A stretch of DNA of 17,637 nt from DASZPL01 sp035550315 (GCA_035550315.1 DASZPL010000092.1:1-17637), one strand, 5' to 3'. Counted from the stretch's first letter, positions 1 through 8,265 are shown. The notes: generated by a model not told the origin, from the letters alone. Made by a program: numbers and translations.

Positions 1-126
1 CAATGGCTACCAGGCTGGGCCATCCACGGCCATACCAATGACGAGCGGGCTGACGTTCGCCTCGCGCAGTACGCCGCCGGCGGGGTCCGGAGGCATGATG
101 GCCGGCGGACTCACGATCGCGTCTGC
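1..126. other. Left-edge stretch with no convincing gene
   Basis: A short minus-strand reading frame (GTG at 114, stop at 9-7, 35 codons) follows the stop of the neighbouring small membrane-protein gene in the same frame. Its translation, which includes PPDPAGGVLREANVSPL, is protein-like, but no ribosome binding site precedes it. It could be the tail of a longer gene broken by the TGA at 129-127, or chance. No other feature is supported here. Confidence 0.2.
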
Positions 127-333
127 TCACGACGCTCTCCGCAGGAGTGCAAAGGAGACGAAGAGGGCAGCGGCGAGGCCGATGTGAATCGCGAGCCTTG
201 CCACGTTGCTTGACGCGAGAATCAGGGTTGCTAGGAGGTCGGTCAACGCCGCGGCGGCGAGCACGGCAGCCGCGATCATCGCTCTTCTGACCTCACGACC
301 TCGTGTCGCGGATACCCTGTTCATGTCATCCAT
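127..333 (-). CDS. Small two-helix membrane protein (hypothetical)
   Basis: This 68-residue protein belongs to no family I recognise. A basic N-terminus (residues 1-17) is followed by two hydrophobic stretches, about residues 18-41 and 45-63, and a short RR-containing end. That fits a helical hairpin in the cytoplasmic membrane. It starts 21 nt after the stop of the upstream gene, on the same strand as the whole toxin locus, so it is probably the last gene of that transcript. A second ATG at codon 4 could be the true start, and neither has a strong ribosome binding site. A role as a membrane immunity protein or accessory to the RHS toxin is inferred only from position. Confidence 0.5.
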   Translation of the reverse strand: MDDMNRVSATRGREVRRAMIAAAVLAAAALTDLLATLILASSNVARLAIHIGLAAALFVSFALLRRAS

Positions 334-354
334 CGCCTGAGCCCAGCCTCGTCG

Positions 355-909
355 CTACATTTCGCAGCGTGTGCATGTCACTACCTTGCGCTTCTTGTGG
401 TGATGATGGTGCTCACGCGACAGATCGTCGTAGATCGTCTGAACGGCCTGAGCGGTAAGCCATGCGGCCGCAATCACCCCCGCGGTAACGACGAGCACGG
501 CTCCAGGGGCACCTCCGAGGCTACGTCCGGCGGCAAGTAACTGCTCGACGAGTCCCTTTGCGCTCCAAGTCTCGAAGACCCCGTCAATGAGTTCGATGAC
601 CCGACCCTTATGATGCCCGTCCTCAACACCCAGCCTCGCCAGAGTAAGTCCTCCTGCGGGACCGAGCCGCGAACCTTGGAGTGCGGTTGCTACCGAATCA
701 CCAGTTCCAGCGAGTAGTGGCGCAACTCCCACGGACGCCAGAGCGACTACGGGCTTACGAAAGCACGGTGCGGCTGACCGCGAGACCGAAGGGCGCCGGG
801 CGCAACCCAAAGTCGCGGCCCCTGACGTGGTATACAACGGCAACTGCCTCTTCACCACACCGCCCGGCATCCGATCGACTACGCAAACGACTGCCGTGCC
901 GTCCCCCAT
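355..909 (-). CDS. Hypothetical protein with His5 / CxxC tail
   Basis: This reading frame of up to 184 residues has no recognisable family. The C-terminal two thirds look like a genuine protein: a mixed helical stretch (GRVIELIDGVFETWSAKGLV), a hydrophobic segment at about residues 131-152, then five consecutive histidines, a KKRK run and a terminal CTRC (CxxC) motif. The His-rich/CxxC tail suggests metal binding, but that is a guess. The first 50 residues are less protein-like, so the true start may be an internal GTG near residue 54 or the ATG at codon 14. The gene lies 15 nt after the truncated lipoprotein paralogue and 21 nt before the small membrane protein, in lower-GC DNA than the rest of the window. 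Treat the N-terminus as unresolved. Confidence 0.4.
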   Translation of the reverse strand: MGDGTAVVCVVDRMPGGVVKRQLPLYTTSGAATLGCARRPSVSRSAAPCFRKPVVALASVGVAPLLAGTGDSVATALQGSRLGPAGGLTLARLGVEDGHHKGRVIELIDGVFETWSAKGLVEQLLAAGRSLGGAPGAVLVVTAGVIAAAWLTAQAVQTIYDDLSREHHHHHKKRKVVTCTRCEM

Positions 910-924
910 CGCGGTACGCGTCTG

Positions 925-1197
925 TCAGCCTCTGACCCGATGAAACAACATGAATGCGTGATCACGAAAGAGGTTGATTACAGTCTTTGGACCACCATAG
1001 CCATGGCCGTGAGAATGCAGGCTGGTCAAGGTATCAAGATGACTGATCTTGGTAATTGTCCAACCGCGTACGGGTAACTCTCGCTTCCAGAAATGAGTAG
1101 CAACGCGCTTGGTGCCGCTGCCAATGGCCGATAGCCCGCAGATCAGGTTCCTGACATCCCGGTGAATCAGGAATTCCAGACCACGGCACAGCAGCAT
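925..1197 (-). pseudogene. Truncated paralogue of the downstream lipoprotein
   Basis: This 90-residue frame aligns with the C-terminal two thirds of the lipoprotein encoded at 1542-1949. Shared positions include FWKRELPVRGW against YWRQALPQHGW, a GHGYGG block in both (residues 64-69 here, 111-116 there), INLF against INFF, and a closing MLFHR/VIFQER strand. It lacks the signal peptide and lipobox. The frame is open upstream only to a TAG at about 1261-1263 and has no ATG, GTG or TTG before 1197. It is therefore a 5'-deleted or frameshifted duplicate, or a gene that now encodes a cytoplasmic version of the domain. Tandem duplication of an immunity-like gene behind a toxin tip is common in polymorphic toxin loci. 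Confidence 0.6.
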
Positions 1198-1268
1198 CCG
1201 TTGCCGTGGCGCTTCCTCGCGCGTAGCGTCGAAGGTCGATACTTGAGGTGCTATGGTCCGAATCTACC

Positions 1269-1511
1269 TCAGCGCCCTGGCGAGCTCCTTGTCCTATAGT
1301 TTCTATGCCGCCTACGGCGGCGATTCGAGTCGGACCGCATGAGAATTCGCACATAAATTGCCGCCGCCACGATGACGTAGAGAACGCCCACTACCGCGGT
1401 GAGCAGCCACCACACTCCCGGATCCACCGCTAGCGAGACGACAATTCCGGCGGTGACCGGTGGTGCCATCGTCAGCCAGATGGCCCACTGCTCCTTGGCC
1501 GATTCCTTCAT
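1269..1511 (-). CDS. Small two-helix membrane protein (hypothetical)
   Basis: This 80-residue protein has a polar N-terminus (MKESAKEQ), two hydrophobic segments at about residues 9-28 and 33-56, and a strongly basic tail with a run of five arginines. By the positive-inside rule the tail should be cytoplasmic. No family is recognised. The start ATG lies 30 nt after the lipoprotein stop, and AGGA about 10 nt upstream is a plausible ribosome binding site. Its place between two copies of the lipoprotein domain suggests that a lipoprotein plus membrane-protein unit was duplicated here. It could be a membrane partner of the lipoprotein or a second immunity protein. Function is inferred from context only. 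Confidence 0.55.
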   Translation of the reverse strand: MKESAKEQWAIWLTMAPPVTAGIVVSLAVDPGVWWLLTAVVGVLYVIVAAAIYVRILMRSDSNRRRRRHRNYRTRSSPGR

Positions 1512-1541
1512 TGAAGTTGATCCTGCATCGGCAGCGCCTCC

Positions 1542-1949
1542 TCAGCGACGCTCCTGGAAAATGACTGCCGCACGTCTTCCGAAGAAGTTGATGCGGGTTA
1601 CGCCACCGTATCCGTGTCCCGTGAACTGGAGCTGGGCAAAGCCCTTGACGTGATGGTCGGCGAGGATTCGCCAGCCGTGCTGCGGCAACGCCTGCCGCCA
1701 ATAGCGCACTGCCGAGCCCCGGCTCCCGACAGCGAGAAGGTACGCATCGCGGTGTCGATCGTGATGCTCTTTCAGTAGAACACTCGAGGGGGGGCGGGGG
1801 AAGTCTGTCGGGAGGGCGGGGGACGTCGCCGCCCTTGTCCGCTGATCGCCTCGAGGACCGGTGGCGTGGCCACACCCACCCAAACCGATAATGCCGGAGG
1901 TGAATAAGGCGACTCCGGCGAGATACGTCACATGTCGACCGCGGTTCAT
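1542..1949 (-). CDS. Lipoprotein, candidate immunity protein of the RHS toxin
   Basis: This 135-residue protein has a type II signal peptide: MNRGRH, a hydrophobic core at about residues 8-25, and an LGGC lipobox with Cys26 as the predicted lipidated residue. The mature part begins with a Pro/Ser/Thr-rich linker (about 30-57) and then a compact domain with the pattern YWRQALPQHGW, a GHGYGG motif (111-116) and two closing beta-like strands. The start is 10 nt after the RHS stop, with GGGA partly overlapping that stop region as ribosome binding site, so the two genes are almost certainly co-transcribed. A surface-anchored lipoprotein encoded immediately after a toxin tip is the expected place for an immunity protein against a toxin acting at the envelope. 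That function is inferred; I recognise no named family. Confidence 0.75.
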   Translation of the reverse strand: MNRGRHVTYLAGVALFTSGIIGLGGCGHATGPRGDQRTRAATSPALPTDFPRPPSSVLLKEHHDRHRDAYLLAVGSRGSAVRYWRQALPQHGWRILADHHVKGFAQLQFTGHGYGGVTRINFFGRRAAVIFQERR

Positions 1950-1959
1950 CTTGATATCC

Positions 1960-4900
1960 CTACCATAGGTGCCAGATCAGGAATGAGTCCATCGCGGGGC
2001 AGTTAATCGCGTGTCGCACGCGCGATGAGATGTAGAGTTTCAGGGTGATATTCGGGTCCCAGTAGTGGGGAATTCCTATCTGAAAGTAGAAATCAATACC
2101 TTTGCTCTTCGGTACGTCGTTGAAGCGATGGAAGTAGTGTGCTACCCGTTCGAGTGCTGGTACAAGCAGGGACGCACCAAGCGCCTCCTCGAAAATGTCG
2201 ACCTCGGGAAAGACGCTAGCGAGGACCCCGAGCGTTTCGACGCCAGCTATGAATCTGTGTATCGACCGGATGACTCGCTTGGTCCTCTTATGGCCGAAAT
2301 GATGCGTTGCGAGGTTCTTGTGGTGGTCGAGACCAAGTAGGTCGAAACCATTGATTGGGTCTTGGTCGCAGTAGTCATAATTGTTGGCGCTCCCTCCGAA
2401 AACCGGATCGATTTGGAGGAACCGGCCAAGCGCAGGATCGTAAGCTCGGACGCCCATGAGCACTACGTCGCCGAGCCCGTCACTCGAACGTTGCTTACTT
2501 CCTAGCCAGCTGAACCGCGCCGGCACTGTTGTCGGAGGCCGGGGAGCTCCAAATTCGGTTTGTTCGCTGTAGCTGCTGATACCGGCCGCGCTGCTGGTGT
2601 CGGCGGCGGTGGCGACGATGTCGCCGTGGAGGTTTGCAAGCTGCAGCGTGGTGTGGCTGGTGTCGGCAGCAGCTTCGGACGCCGTGAGGTTGCCTGCGAG
2701 GTCCGTGATGTTACGGGTCCAGGTGCCATTGCTGTTGGCGATCCAGGCGGGTGAGTCGCTGTCGCCGGCGTAGACGTTGGTCTGGGTGATGCCGCTGCTG
2801 CTGTCGGTCTCGCCGAGTAGACGTTCCGCGGGGTCGAGAGTCCACGTCTTGGTGACGCCGTCCTGGGTTTGGGTGTGGACCATGTCGTCGGCGTAGTAGC
2901 TAAGCGACAGTGGTGTCGGGTTGGAGTTGCTGTCGATGGTGTCGATGGCCGGCACGGCGAGGGTGCGCCCGAGGTTGTCGTAGCTGTAGCCGGTGTTGTT
3001 GAGCCGGTCGGCTTCGTCGTGTCCGTAGTTCTCCTGGGTCTGCGTGGTGCTGGTCGAGCAGTTGCCAGCGGCGTCGGCCGGATAGCTACTGAGCACGATT
3101 CGGTTTGAGTCGGCGTCGTAGCTGTAACTGCGTGTCGTGCAGGTGGCGTCGCCGATGTCGGTGACTTGGCTGATCCGGCCGTCTGCGTCGTATTTCAGTT
3201 CTTGGGCTGATTCGGGGCTGGCCTGCGCGCGGACCTCGCCGAAAGCGTTGCCGATCCGCGCGAAGTCCATCCAGGGGGTGGAGCCCATCGCGTAGCTGAG
3301 GTCGACGGGCTGGTCGGCGTTGTCGTAGCGGGTGGTGGCGACGAGACCGTTGGGGTAGGTCTCGCTGGCGAGGTTGCCGTCGGCGTCGTAGGCACCGGTG
3401 AACGCGTCAGTACCGACCCCGGTGGTTTCCTTTGTGGGAACGCCGCGGTGTTCGGTGCGGCCGAGGCTGTCGGTGCCGTCGTAGCTGTAGGTTGCCGTTC
3501 CTTTGCCGTCGTTGATCGACATCGGGCGTCCGTCGATGTCATAGCTGGTTGTCGTCGTGTTCGTCCCGGATGCGGCAGGCACGGTGTAGCTGGTGACCCT
3601 GCCGATCGCGTCGTAACCGGTCGTGATCGCGCTACCAGGAACGCTGATCTTGATGGGCAGCCCGGTGGCAATGTCATAGCTGGTGGTCTCGGTCGGGATC
3701 TGCGTTACACCGCTACCGGTGTCGCTGACCGCTTTGGTGAGGATCCGCTCGGCGTCGTCGTAGCCGACGGTGGTCGTGCGGGTGACCGAGCCGGTGGACT
3801 CGGTGGTGACGAGCGGCTGGTCGTAGAGGTCGTAGGTGATCTCGGTCGTTAGGACCGGTGGCCCGGAGGTGGGCTGCGCCGCCGGACCCGTCCGGCAGAC
3901 CAGCCCAGCCCATTCGGAGTGGTTGCCGCATTCGGGATAGCTGGCGTTAGCGTCGGCGGTGTAGTACGTCGTGTTGGTGGTTTCGGCGTCGGTGCCGCTC
4001 GCGTTGGCCTTGGGCATCCGCGACTGGATGATGTTGCCGTCCGCGTCGTAGGCGGTCTGGCTGGTGATGTTGGCCCCGCTGGGGATGACGGTGGTTTGCG
4101 TGGTGGGTTCGCTGAGCGTCCAGCCGCTGGTCGGTCCGGTGCTGCTGGATCCATCGATCGGGTCGTAGCCGGTCTTGCTGGTGCGGGTGTCGTGGTCGGT
4201 GGGCAGGCCGGAACTGGCGTCGAGGTAGTAGGCGGAGACGTCGGCTTCGGTTTGCAGGTCGTACAGGCCCCCACCGGCCGGGGCGCCCTGGTTGTAGACG
4301 AAGTGGTCGTGTTCTTGGCCGTCGACGACGATGCTCGCGTCGGTGACGATCGGGTGGGTCGGGCCGTAGACGTCGGTGAGGTCGTAGCCGTTGGCGGCGT
4401 AGACGCTGGTGGTAGCTAGCGCGTCGGCGCGTTGCGCGCTGGTGGCCATGGCGGCGACGAGCGGGTCGGTGTCGCTGGTCGGGTTGAGCGCTTGCGCGCG
4501 GGCTTTCGGGCTGAGCTGCCAGACGGTGTTGCCGTTGGTGTCGTAGCGGGTGGCGTCGATCTGCCAGGCGCCGGCGCCGTAGTCGGCGGTGTTGACCTGC
4601 TGCCCGTTGACGTCGAGGTAGCTGAGTTCGCCGTACGGGAAGTCGCTCGAGCTGGGGGCGTAGTCGCCGCCGGCACCGGTGGCGGGGACGTGGTCGGCGG
4701 GGAAGACCTCGGTGGCGGTGTAGGGCAGGTCGATGGTTTGCCCCCAGGCCGCGGTTTGGGTGCTGGACATGTCGATCGGCGCGCCGGAGCCGGTGATCGG
4801 CAGGCCGTAGGCGACGGCGGTGGTGGCGGTGCCGTTGGCCGGGTCGGTGCGCTGCACGGAGGCGACCCGGTTGCTGCTGTCATAGTTGATCGTCCACGGG

Positions 4901-7900
4901 TTCTCACCCGGCGGGGTGATCGTGGTGAGCCGGTTGCCGGTGGCGGTGTAGTCGTAGGTGGTTTTCAGCGCGGGGCTGATCCGCGGGTCCCAGGCGGCGC
5001 GCAGCAGCCCGCGGGTGTCGTAGGCGTACTGGGCGACCGTGACGGTGGACATCGCGGAGCTCGCTGGGTCGTAGGCGGTGAGCGCGACGCTGGCGAGCCG
5101 ACCGACGCTGTTGGTGGTGTCGTAGTAGTCGCCCCAGCCGGACGGGCTGTCGCTGGTCGCGGTCGTGGTGGTCGCGTAGGTGAGGGTGAGGGTGCGGCAG
5201 CCGCGGGTGGTCAGCGGCGTGGCGCAGTTGACCCCGTCGGGGACGGGGGCGAGCACCTGGCTGACCTGGCCGTGGCTGTTGTAGCTGTAGCTGGTGGTGT
5301 CGTGCGCGCCTGGCTCGTTGACGGCTTGCACCTGCCAGCCGCCGCCGGCGGCCGTCCAGTGGGTGACGGTGCCGTCGGTTTCGGTCAGGCTGGCGGCACT
5401 CGCGCTGGTCTGGGTGAGCACGGAGCCGTCCGATGCGGCGCCGAAGCCGGTGAACGTGTACGGGTAGCCGGTGTCGGCGGTCACATACACCGAGGAGCTG
5501 CCGTCGGGGTCGACCAGCACGGCGTAGCCGTGGCCGGGGACGGTGATCAGGGTCTGGTCGGCGGCGCCGTCGCTCGGGGTGGGCAGTCCGGCGGTCCAGC
5601 CGGGGCCGAAGATCCCGGTCGCGCCGGTGTCGGTACTGCGCGGGCCGAGGGTGGTGGCGTCGCGGCTGAGGGTGAGGTCGTCGGCGGCGCTGGCGACGTC
5701 GACGTCGGTGGCGGGCACGTCGAGGTCGCCGGTGAGCAGCGACAGGGTGCCGGGGCCGAGGTCGGTCGTGGCCTGGCTATCACCGAACGCGGTCGCGGCC
5801 AGGGTGACTGTGGCTGTGCTGGAGCAGTCGTCGGTTATCCCGGAGTGGGAGAAGCAGGCTTGCACCTGCACCGGCCCGTCGCTGCCGCCGACGGCGGCGA
5901 CCGTCTGGGCGAGGTTCCACGACAGCGGTGCGGCGCTGCCGCCGGAGAGGGCTTGCGGCCAGCTGGGGTGACCGCCGCCGCCGGCGATGGTGACGTCGCC
6001 GGTCGGCACGGTGGTCCAGCTGCCGGCGGTGCCGAGCCGGTAGTTGTAGGTGACCCCGGTTTCGGTCGAGCTGGCGCCGCTGGACAGCGTGACCGCCTGC
6101 TGCGTGGTGTCACCGGACGCCGGCGCGATGAGCCCGCCGACCCCGATCCCGAACTTGTACTGGGTGACGGTCGTCGAGCGGTTCCAGGCGGCGTCGATGC
6201 TCTGCACATACAGCGTGTGCCAGCCGTAGGCCGTGCCCACCGGCAGGCGCACGGTCGCGCTGGAGCCGGCGGCGACCACCACGCCGGTCTCCGGGTCGGG
6301 GTTGTCGAAGGCGTAGGTGAACCCGGCCAGGTCGCTGTCGGTCGTGTCGGACAGGGTGCAGGCCTGCCCGGACGGGGCGGTGGCGGTCCAGGTGTTCGCC
6401 GGGTAGGCGGGGCAGGACACGGTGGGCGCGGCCGGCCGGGTGGTGTCGATGACGAAGTGCTGCATCGGCGACCAGGCGGCGGAGAAGTCGGTGCCGCCCT
6501 TGCCGTTGGGCACCGACCCGATCGCCTCCCACTCGTAATGATCACCGGCGACCAGCGTGCTCGCCGGGACGGTGATCTGCGCCGGCGTGCCTTGCTGCAC
6601 CAGCGGTGGCGTGGTCGTGCTCCACACCGTGCCGGTGCCCTCGCCCGGGTAGTTCGGGTCGTGCAGCACCGCGAACCACACGTTGACCGGGCTGCCGTCG
6701 GAGTTGGTCACCGACGCCCGCAGCGTCGGCGTGAGCGAGGTGGCGTAGGTCTTGCCGGTGGTTCCCAGCACCGTCGGGGACGCCGACAGCTGGCTGGGCA
6801 CACCGGGCCAGGAGTTGTAGGTCACCGACATGGCGGGTTCCCGGTCGGCGGTGGCGCAGAAGCCGGTGGAGGCATCCGGGTTCATCGAGCAGAACCGCTT
6901 CATCCCGGTGTTGCTGGTCTCCGAATGCGCCCGCAACTCGATGCCATGCCAGGCGAGCGCCCCAGTGGTCCAGCCGTTGACGATGTTCGTCATGTCGATC
7001 GTTTCGAACCCGTTCGGCTGCGCCGGTGAGCAGGTGTCGTTGCCGGTGTTGAACGTCGCCGTCTCGGTGTAGGTCGAGGTCGTGTTGATCGGCGGCTGGT
7101 TCGCCCACACCGTCTGCGAATCGGCGTTCAACGTCGTCGGGTAACCGTCCATCTGCTGCGCCGAGCACGACCCGGCATCGTACTGAAACAGGCTCAACGT
7201 CGCCTTCGTCACATGCATCCCGGTGATCGACTTCGGGTCGAAGTTGACGTACGCCCGGTACTTCGTCGCGCCGGCGTCGCTCGTCCCGACCATCAGTCGG
7301 TAGTCGCTGATCTGCGGAGTGGTGTTGTTGGTGTACCAGTAGGTGTCCCCGGCGCGGGTCAACGAGGCGATGTTCGGGTCGATCGTCACCGGATAGGTCG
7401 TCGACGGGTCAGTCAGGAACTTCATCGACGGGTTGAGCGTCAACACCGGATCCCCACCGGCGTTGGTCGACAGCGAGGTCGCGACCGGGGTCAGCTGATC
7501 CGGTAGCGGATCGTCCCCGGCAGTGGCGTCCCACATCGCGAACTGATGCGCGCTCGCCACCACATTGCCGGCCGCATTCGACAAGCTGACGGTGCCGTCC
7601 TTGTCTTGCGTCGCGGTCAGCTTCGCCAGTCGCAGCGGCAGCCGCAGCGACAACGCCGACGTCGGAGGTGCCGTCAACACCACGTGCGCGCTGAACCCCA
7701 ACGCGGTCATCGACACCACCAGGCTCGACGTCGCCGACAACCGGTAGGTCGCGGTGCCACCGGAGACCTGCGGAGCCGGTAGCTTCGACGCCCAGCCCAA
7801 CCCCACCGACCGGCCATTGGCGGCAGTCAGCGACGCCGCCGTCGACGAACCGGCGCCACCCACGGTGACCGGCGCGACCGACACGGCCGGGGAATACGAG

Positions 7901-8265
7901 CCGTCACCGTTCGCCGTCAGATTCAGGTTGATCGGCGACCAAGACCCATCCGAGTTCTGCGCCCGCACCGGGCCTTGCGAGGTTTCTGTCGTGAACGTGC
8001 CGTCCGGATTCGCATAGGTCACCGACGACTCGGTCTCCGCATCCTCGACCGCCACGCGGTGCTTCTCCAGCCGCGCGGTCAACGCCGCCGACACCGCGTC
8101 CGGCCGCGACAGCACATCCGCGGCCGCCGCCGCGCGAGCGGTAGACCCGGCGAATGGCGTCACCGACACGAACCCGGCGAGCAGCGCGAGCACGGCCACT
8201 CCTGCGCGGGCGCGCGGCGCCCGACGAAGCGGCAACAAAACGTAACCCAGACGGCGCGAAGCCAT
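1960..8265 (-). CDS. Exported DNRLRE / RHS-repeat polymorphic toxin protein
   Basis: This 2,101-residue protein is a WapA-like RHS/YD-repeat protein. Residues 1-45 form a Sec signal peptide (basic start, hydrophobic core 21-36, ARA before the AAAA stretch). A DNRLRE-type domain covers about 305-485, beta-rich Ig-like segments follow, and the RHS entry segment begins near 826. About twenty YD repeats (for example YAYDTRGLLRAAWDP, YSYDADSNRIVLS) run from about 1000 to 1940. They should fold into the hollow cocoon that encloses the tip. The core ends with the hallmark YDPALGRFLQIDP and a GFDLLG motif near 1973-1978, after which a 121-residue tip is unrelated to the core. The start ATG has AAAGGGA seven bases upstream. 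There is no PAAR domain or LPXTG anchor. The likely role is contact-dependent or secreted antagonism of neighbouring cells. Confidence 0.92.
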   Translation of the reverse strand: MASRRLGYVLLPLRRAPRARAGVAVLALLAGFVSVTPFAGSTARAAAAADVLSRPDAVSAALTARLEKHRVAVEDAETESSVTYANPDGTFTTETSQGPVRAQNSDGSWSPINLNLTANGDGSYSPAVSVAPVTVGGAGSSTAASLTAANGRSVGLGWASKLPAPQVSGGTATYRLSATSSLVVSMTALGFSAHVVLTAPPTSALSLRLPLRLAKLTATQDKDGTVSLSNAAGNVVASAHQFAMWDATAGDDPLPDQLTPVATSLSTNAGGDPVLTLNPSMKFLTDPSTTYPVTIDPNIASLTRAGDTYWYTNNTTPQISDYRLMVGTSDAGATKYRAYVNFDPKSITGMHVTKATLSLFQYDAGSCSAQQMDGYPTTLNADSQTVWANQPPINTTSTYTETATFNTGNDTCSPAQPNGFETIDMTNIVNGWTTGALAWHGIELRAHSETSNTGMKRFCSMNPDASTGFCATADREPAMSVTYNSWPGVPSQLSASPTVLGTTGKTYATSLTPTLRASVTNSDGSPVNVWFAVLHDPNYPGEGTGTVWSTTTPPLVQQGTPAQITVPASTLVAGDHYEWEAIGSVPNGKGGTDFSAAWSPMQHFVIDTTRPAAPTVSCPAYPANTWTATAPSGQACTLSDTTDSDLAGFTYAFDNPDPETGVVVAAGSSATVRLPVGTAYGWHTLYVQSIDAAWNRSTTVTQYKFGIGVGGLIAPASGDTTQQAVTLSSGASSTETGVTYNYRLGTAGSWTTVPTGDVTIAGGGGHPSWPQALSGGSAAPLSWNLAQTVAAVGGSDGPVQVQACFSHSGITDDCSSTATVTLAATAFGDSQATTDLGPGTLSLLTGDLDVPATDVDVASAADDLTLSRDATTLGPRSTDTGATGIFGPGWTAGLPTPSDGAADQTLITVPGHGYAVLVDPDGSSSVYVTADTGYPYTFTGFGAASDGSVLTQTSASAASLTETDGTVTHWTAAGGGWQVQAVNEPGAHDTTSYSYNSHGQVSQVLAPVPDGVNCATPLTTRGCRTLTLTYATTTTATSDSPSGWGDYYDTTNSVGRLASVALTAYDPASSAMSTVTVAQYAYDTRGLLRAAWDPRISPALKTTYDYTATGNRLTTITPPGENPWTINYDSSNRVASVQRTDPANGTATTAVAYGLPITGSGAPIDMSSTQTAAWGQTIDLPYTATEVFPADHVPATGAGGDYAPSSSDFPYGELSYLDVNGQQVNTADYGAGAWQIDATRYDTNGNTVWQLSPKARAQALNPTSDTDPLVAAMATSAQRADALATTSVYAANGYDLTDVYGPTHPIVTDASIVVDGQEHDHFVYNQGAPAGGGLYDLQTEADVSAYYLDASSGLPTDHDTRTSKTGYDPIDGSSSTGPTSGWTLSEPTTQTTVIPSGANITSQTAYDADGNIIQSRMPKANASGTDAETTNTTYYTADANASYPECGNHSEWAGLVCRTGPAAQPTSGPPVLTTEITYDLYDQPLVTTESTGSVTRTTTVGYDDAERILTKAVSDTGSGVTQIPTETTSYDIATGLPIKISVPGSAITTGYDAIGRVTSYTVPAASGTNTTTTSYDIDGRPMSINDGKGTATYSYDGTDSLGRTEHRGVPTKETTGVGTDAFTGAYDADGNLASETYPNGLVATTRYDNADQPVDLSYAMGSTPWMDFARIGNAFGEVRAQASPESAQELKYDADGRISQVTDIGDATCTTRSYSYDADSNRIVLSSYPADAAGNCSTSTTQTQENYGHDEADRLNNTGYSYDNLGRTLAVPAIDTIDSNSNPTPLSLSYYADDMVHTQTQDGVTKTWTLDPAERLLGETDSSSGITQTNVYAGDSDSPAWIANSNGTWTRNITDLAGNLTASEAAADTSHTTLQLANLHGDIVATAADTSSAAGISSYSEQTEFGAPRPPTTVPARFSWLGSKQRSSDGLGDVVLMGVRAYDPALGRFLQIDPVFGGSANNYDYCDQDPINGFDLLGLDHHKNLATHHFGHKRTKRVIRSIHRFIAGVETLGVLASVFPEVDIFEEALGASLLVPALERVAHYFHRFNDVPKSKGIDFYFQIGIPHYWDPNITLKLYISSRVRHAINCPAMDSFLIWHLW
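1963..2325 (-). other. Variable C-terminal toxin tip of the RHS protein
   Basis: These are residues 1981-2101 of the RHS protein. The tip opens with a His/Lys/Arg-rich stretch (HHKNLATHHFGHKRTKR), continues into hydrophobic and amphipathic helical sequence (about 2005-2047), then a short aromatic segment (FYFQIGIPHYWDP), and ends LIWHLW. I see no HNH, ADP-ribosyltransferase, deaminase or RNase signature. GC here is about 54% over 1981-2340, against about 70% in a sampled core stretch. The hydrophobic middle and the lipoprotein encoded next door would fit a membrane- or envelope-acting toxin, but this is inference. The tip is best described as a toxin domain of unknown type. Confidence 0.6.

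Noticed and set aside
612..941. Plus-strand frame with no early start codon opposite the His5/CxxC protein
   Set aside because: It lacks a usable start before about 831, and its product is low in structure. The minus-strand frame has the better C-terminal composition.
1034..1354. 106-codon minus-strand frame overlapping the truncated paralogue
   Set aside because: It overlaps two better-supported frames and has no protein-like hydrophobic or domain pattern. It might hold the lost N-terminal part of the paralogue after a frameshift, but the match is too weak to claim.
2065..2340. 91-codon plus-strand frame exactly opposite the toxin tip, with a protein-like acidic product
   Set aside because: No ribosome binding site and no recognisable family. 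The tip frame on the minus strand is continuous with the RHS core, so this is most likely an antisense shadow, though an antisense RNA is not excluded.
4432..7029. 865-codon plus-strand open frame opposite the RHS gene
   Set aside because: Its Gly/Val/Arg/Ala-rich product has no domain structure, and it mirrors the codon bias of the strongly supported minus-strand RHS repeats.
7000..7030. Short match (TCGAACCCG) to the tRNA-Lys T arm inside the RHS gene as a possible second att site
   Set aside because: Only nine bases match and the flanks do not, so it is consistent with chance.
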